DNA of 8,388 nucleotides, from NCBI GenBank assembly GCA_014323965.1, contig JACONB010000149.1:1-8388 (forward strand), in the 5' to 3' direction. The stretch's first letter is position 1. Every line of letters begins with the position of its first letter. The stretch comes from Prochloron sp. SP5CPC1. Lineage in GTDB: Bacteria; Cyanobacteriota; Cyanobacteriia; Cyanobacteriales; Prochloraceae. Positions 5,960-8,388 of the stretch are shown one piece after another. Under the pieces are notes generated by a model, which saw only the letters and a program-made list of their open reading frames with translations, was not told the DNA's origin and did not search any database. The translations under genes and the position numbers were made by a program.

Positions 5960-7105
5960 ATGTACTTGGAGAACTTACACCTGCGTTCATTTCGTAACTA
6001 CCGGGATACTCGGGTAGATTTTGAGACTCAAAAGACCATTTTGGTGGGGAATAATGCTCAGGGTAAGTCCAACCTCCTGGAAGCAGTGGAGTTGCTGTCT
6101 ACCTTAAAAAGTCGTCGAGCGAACCGGGATAGGGAATTAGTTTTGGAAGGAGAAAATACAGGTCAAGTTATTGCTAAGATAAACCGTGCTTATAGTAAAG
6201 CAGAGTTAGTTTTAACCTTCAGAAAAAAAGGAAGGCGCACAGTTACTTTAAACGGGGAGTCCTTACGTCGTCACCTGGACTTTCTCGGAGCGCTTAATAC
6301 AGTTCAATTCTCCAGTTTAGATTTAGAATTAGTGCGAGGAGCGCCAGAATGTCGTCGCCACTGGTTAGATGCTCTGGTAATACAATTAGAACCTATCTAT
6401 GCCCATATTTTATATCAATATTCCCAAGTTTTGCGCCAGCGGAATGCTTTGTTAAAGAAAATACGGCAGTCTGAGTCCCCCACAGAGATTGGTGACAGTG
6501 AAATGGCACAACTGAAGCTGTGGGATGAGCAATTAGCCACCACTGGTTCTCGGGTGACTAGGAGAAGAGCAAGGGTAGTAGCCAGACTTGCTCCTCTTTG
6601 TAGAACATGGCACAGTGGTATTAGTGGCAAAACGGAAGTATTGGGAATTAAATATGCTCCCAATGTGGTTTGGGGCGAAGATGATCCAGCTCATGTGCAG
6701 CAAGCTTTTTTAGAGAAAATAGAGGAGCGTCGGGTAGTAGAAGTTCACCAAGGGAGAACGGTAGTGGGTCCTCATCGGGATGAAGTAGAATTGACGATTA
6801 ATGATACCCCAGCTCGGTCTTATGGTTCCCAGGGACAGCAGCGCACTCTCGTGTTAGCATTAAAATTAGCGGAGTTAAATTTAATTGAAGAAGTGGTGGG
6901 AGAACCCCCTTTACTCCTATTAGACGATGTTTTGGCAGAATTGGATCCCCACCGTCAGCAGCAACTTTTGGCTACCATAGGCGATCGCTTTCAGACTTTG
7001 ATTACTACTACTCATTTGCATTCTTTCGACTCCCAGTGGTTGTCCAATTCTCAAATTATTTCTATTGAGGGTGGAAAGATTAAACCAGTTATCGGTTATC
7101 AGTAA
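5960..7105 (+). CDS. recF: DNA replication and repair protein RecF
   Basis: RecF is a cytoplasmic SMC-like ATPase that acts with RecO and RecR to load RecA at single-strand gaps and stalled forks. From ATG 5960 the product has 381 residues, the normal family size, and starts MYLENLHLRSFRNYRD as RecF proteins do. It has Walker A GNNAQGKS (30-37), the GPHRDE segment (270-275), the ABC signature SYGSQGQQR (287-295), Walker B LLLLDDVLAELD (318-329) with D-loop, and the switch His region TTTHLHSF. A frame extension to GTG 5906 adds 18 residues without family similarity and is rejected. ATG 5960 has no clear ribosome binding site, which is not rare in cyanobacteria. It diverges from DUF4079/comEC across about 166 bases. 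Its last codons (KPVIGYQ) are encoded within a heptamer repeat. Confidence 0.97.
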   Translation: MYLENLHLRSFRNYRDTRVDFETQKTILVGNNAQGKSNLLEAVELLSTLKSRRANRDRELVLEGENTGQVIAKINRAYSKAELVLTFRKKGRRTVTLNGESLRRHLDFLGALNTVQFSSLDLELVRGAPECRRHWLDALVIQLEPIYAHILYQYSQVLRQRNALLKKIRQSESPTEIGDSEMAQLKLWDEQLATTGSRVTRRRARVVARLAPLCRTWHSGISGKTEVLGIKYAPNVVWGEDDPAHVQQAFLEKIEERRVVEVHQGRTVVGPHRDEVELTINDTPARSYGSQGQQRTLVLALKLAELNLIEEVVGEPPLLLLDDVLAELDPHRQQQLLATIGDRFQTLITTTHLHSFDSQWLSNSQIISIEGGKIKPVIGYQ

Positions 7106-7114
7106 CCAGTTACC
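7087..7114 (+). repeat. Degenerate heptamer tandem repeat (STRR-like), four units, over the recF stop
   Basis: Four adjacent heptamers, AGTTATC, GGTTATC, AGTAACC and AGTTACC, fit RGTWAYC. They resemble the short tandemly repeated repetitive sequences known from filamentous cyanobacteria. The tract covers the last recF codons and the stop TAA (7103-7105). Overlapping self-complementary stretches (GGTTA-TCAG-TAACC, GTAAC-CA-GTTAC) let it form small hairpins, which might protect or end the recF transcript. Confidence 0.7.
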
Positions 7115-7142
7115 ACCGGATCTGCATAGTTATCTTCCATTA

Positions 7143-7172
7143 TTGACTCAAAATGACAAACTATGTTATAGT
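7143..7172 (+). promoter_or_regulatory. Probable sigma70-type promoter of the methyltransferase gene
   Basis: TTGACT (7143-7148) and TATAGT (7167-7172) each match five of six consensus bases at 18-base spacing, and TG at 7164-7165 forms an extended -10. Transcription would start about 25 bases before the ATG at 7204. CTATG (7161-7165) and CATAG (7180-7184) form an inverted repeat across the -10, a possible operator, though its five-base arms are weak evidence. Confidence 0.65.
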
Positions 7173-7203
7173 GATATACCATAGGTAACAAACCATCAGG
7201 ATT

Positions 7204-7910
7204 ATGACTGACAAAAACACGACCCGCGAGAACGAGTATGTTGAAATCGTTGAATATTATGATAATTTACTAACAAGCGGATACTATGACTTTGAATCCC
7301 TTGCCAAGAATTTGTCTAACCTACTTGGTGCTCGAAGGAAAGTTTTAGATATTGGTATAGGAACTGGATTGCTTTCTAAACAAATGCTTACTTTAGCAGA
7401 TTACGAGATTGTGGGTGTAGACTTCTCCCCAAAAATGCTAGAAATCGCTCAAAAAAGGTTAGCTAATACCAATATCAAGTTAATTTGCGAAGATATTACA
7501 AAAAGTTTGAAGCTGCCATTTCAACCGGCGGTGCTATTTATGCGATGAAAGAAGATGATGAGATTCGACTTTACAGCCATATAACTGAGGCGGGCAAAAA
7601 TGAACAGTTGCTTGCAAAGCTTAACAGTCAGTTAAGTGAAAACGGTTTATTGGCATTTGCAATTCAAGGACCACACACTAACTACCGCAAGAAAATTAAA
7701 GGGGGTATTTTTTATGAGCAGAAGATTGAGAAGGAACCCTCTTATATGAACAAGTTCTATACCTTCTCTAAAGCTGACGGTGAAGTTTTAAGTGAGCAAT
7801 TTTGCCGTTTCTCCTTTTATAATGGTCAGCAAACTAATAAGGTTTTGGCTGATGCTGGATTCAAAAATTATCAGATTGTTGATGACAACTTTTTAGTATG
7901 CTATAAATAG
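7204..7910 (+). pseudogene. Class I SAM-dependent methyltransferase, split by a one-base frameshift
   Basis: The ATG frame from 7204 has the methyltransferase fold start: VLDIGIGTG (47-55, SAM-binding glycine loop), GVDFSPKMLEIAQKRL with acidic Asp73, and LICEDIT (94-99). It ends prematurely at 7548. The rest continues in the overlapping frame to TAG 7908-7910: FEAAISTGGAIYAM, LNSQLSENGLLAFAIQGPH, EQFCRFSFYNGQQ, VLADAGFKNYQIVDD and FLVCYK, a normal methyltransferase C-terminal half. One added A in the A5 run 7500-7504 would restore EDITKKFEAAIS and a single protein of about 235 residues. So one base was lost, or there is a sequencing error, or rare slippage. The substrate cannot be told; the pattern suits small-molecule methyltransferases. 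The gene is visibly richer in A/T than the lpx genes, comEC and recF and has its own promoter, suggesting acquisition. A weak AGG precedes the ATG. Confidence 0.85.
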
Positions 7911-7916
7911 GATGAA

Positions 7917-7937
7917 GGGAGCCTATTGACGGTTCCC
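7917..7937 (+). terminator. Hairpin directly behind the methyltransferase gene
   Basis: GGGAGCC (7917-7923) pairs with GGTTCCC (7931-7937), seven pairs including one G-T, around the loop TATTGAC, six bases after the stop codon. The following bases, CAATTCTATT, are only moderately T-rich, so it is a likely but not classical terminator. Confidence 0.5.
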
Positions 7938-7947
7938 CAATTCTATT

Positions 7948-8054
7948 ATATCATGTCCGCATATATCCTACCTATATAAACGTGATATGATGCGTTACGC
8001 TATCGCGCCGACCGCACCCTTATGATACAATGACGATATAATCGGACATGATAT
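7948..8054. repeat. Imperfect inverted repeat, possible MITE or structured RNA
   Basis: ATATCATGTCCG (7948-7959) is exactly complementary to CGGACATGATAT (8043-8054). After two mismatches, TATATC (7962-7967) pairs with GATATA (8035-8040), so 18 of 20 positions match. Inside, CGTGATA (7981-7987) pairs with TATCGCG (8001-8007), with one G-T pair, giving a nested hairpin. TA dinucleotides sit at the outer edges, which would suit a TA-targeting element such as an IS630/Tc1-type miniature, but I see no longer target duplication. A structured RNA is the alternative. Confidence 0.55.
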
Positions 8055-8146
8055 TACTCAGAACAGTGAGCTGCGATCTGTCCTAAAACGAAAATAGCCC
8101 AATGTCAATACTTCCTATGTAAACTTTTGTTACGATTATCTCTGGC

Positions 8147-8217
8147 AATGTCAACTGCTAAATCTTAAGATAAAATTAATATAGCTATTGCCTACCCTAC
8201 CTGGTATAATGTCCGTG
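8147..8217 (+). repeat. 71-base direct repeat, copy 1
   Basis: Identical to 8318-8388 at an offset of 171 bases. It contains the palindromes TCTTAAGA (8163-8170), ATTAAT (8175-8180) and ATAGCTAT (8181-8188) and ends with TGGTATAATGTCCGTG. The left border is sharp: position 8146 is C, while 8317 is A. Confidence 0.95.
8202..8210 (+). promoter_or_regulatory. Perfect extended -10 element in repeat copy 1
   Basis: TGGTATAAT fits the TGnTATAAT extended -10 consensus exactly. The position where a -35 box should lie (8182-8187, TAGCTA) does not resemble one. The same element recurs at 8373-8381 in copy 2. If active, transcription would run rightward through the CTCTGCG block. Confidence 0.4.
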
Positions 8218-8246
8218 GGTGTAAGGTCGAAAAATCTCTCCCCGCC

Positions 8247-8270
8247 TCTCTGCGCCTCTGCGACTCTGCG
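8247..8270 (+). repeat. Three tandem CTCTGCG octamers (STRR-like)
   Basis: TCTCTGCG, CCTCTGCG and ACTCTGCG follow each other without gaps and are followed by TGA. Blocks of this CTCTGCG kind are widespread in intergenic regions of filamentous cyanobacteria. The block lies in the 100-base spacer between the two 71-base repeats. Confidence 0.75.
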
Positions 8271-8317
8271 TGAAACAAATTACTATAACTGGTGGAGTGT
8301 ATTAGTCAAAGTAACTA

Positions 8318-8388
8318 AATGTCAACTGCTAAATCTTAAGATAAAATTAATATAGCTATTGCCTACCCTACCTGGTATAATGTCCGTG
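8318..8388 (+). repeat. 71-base direct repeat, copy 2, cut by the window end
   Basis: Every base equals copy 1 up to the last base of the window, so the true repeat may be longer. If the spacer also recurs beyond the window, this is a tandem array with a 171-base period. Confidence 0.95.

Larger units (their letters stand above)
1011..6988. repeat. Six dispersed HIP1 palindromes (GCGATCGC)
   Basis: The exact octamer GCGATCGC occurs at 1011-1018 (lpxA), 1699-1706 and 2388-2395 (lpxB), 3507-3514 and 3706-3713 (comEC) and 6981-6988 (recF). Chance expectation is far below one per window of this size. HIP1 over-representation is a well-known genomic signature of many cyanobacteria. All six are inside intact genes; none is in the methyltransferase region or the right-hand repeat cluster. 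Confidence 0.95.
7911..8388. other. Non-coding, repeat-rich region to the window end
   Basis: No frame here has the length or composition of a gene and I recognise no protein fragment. From left to right it holds the hairpin behind the methyltransferase, a 107-base imperfect inverted repeat, about 90 bases (8055-8146) in which I see nothing identifiable, and two 71-base direct repeats with a 100-base spacer that contains three CTCTGCG octamers. The heptamer ATGTCCG recurs at 7953-7959, 8043-8049 (reverse), 8209-8215 and 8380-8386. Confidence 0.7.

Noticed and set aside
7499..7505. Programmed -1 frameshift in the methyltransferase
   Set aside because: The zero-frame codons are ACA AAA, so tandem slippage would put Thr-tRNA on UAC; the site is not a canonical heptamer and no stimulator is evident. 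Mutation or sequence error is simpler.
8147..8388. CRISPR array
   Set aside because: Only two copies, of 71 bases, with a 100-base spacer containing common cyanobacterial octamers; no cas genes.

Overview
The window looks like a chromosomal segment of a cyanobacterium, probably a filamentous one. The clues are six copies of the octamer GCGATCGC (HIP1), the lpxC-fabZ-lpxA-lpxB gene order with sequences of cyanobacterial type, a cyanobacterial-type ComEC, a DUF4079 membrane protein, and short tandem heptamer and octamer repeats of the STRR kind. I cannot name the genus.

Positions 1-2744, plus strand, hold the lipid A initiation operon: the 3' end of lpxC, then fabZ, lpxA and lpxB, closely spaced. 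LpxA acylates UDP-GlcNAc, LpxC deacetylates the product, and LpxB condenses UDP-diacyl-glucosamine with lipid X to give the disaccharide. FabZ supplies acyl chains by dehydrating beta-hydroxyacyl-ACP, the same substrate pool that LpxA draws on. fabZ and lpxA appear to start at TTG.

Positions 2745-5793 are read from the minus strand. In transcription order there is a DUF4079 membrane protein with an apparently lost C-terminus, comEC (DNA-uptake channel) with an apparently lost N-terminus, an intact tRNA-Ser(CGA), and the C-terminal relic of a TnpB (IS200/IS605-type) nuclease directly behind the tRNA. The DUF4079/comEC junction looks like a deletion that left the two reading frames overlapping by 68 bases.

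Positions 5794-7105 hold a divergent intergenic region and an intact recF on the plus strand, whose last codons run into a heptamer repeat. Positions 7106-7910 hold an A/T-rich class I methyltransferase gene with a good promoter but a one-base frameshift in an A run. Positions 7911-8388 are non-coding and repeat-rich: a hairpin behind the methyltransferase, a 107-base imperfect inverted repeat, and two identical 71-base direct repeats 171 bases apart, the second cut by the window edge.

I do not see a convincing new multi-gene system. The best leads are the DUF4079/comEC junction, the ComEC C-terminal domain without metal ligands, the tnpB relic against the tRNA, and the repeat cluster at the right end.
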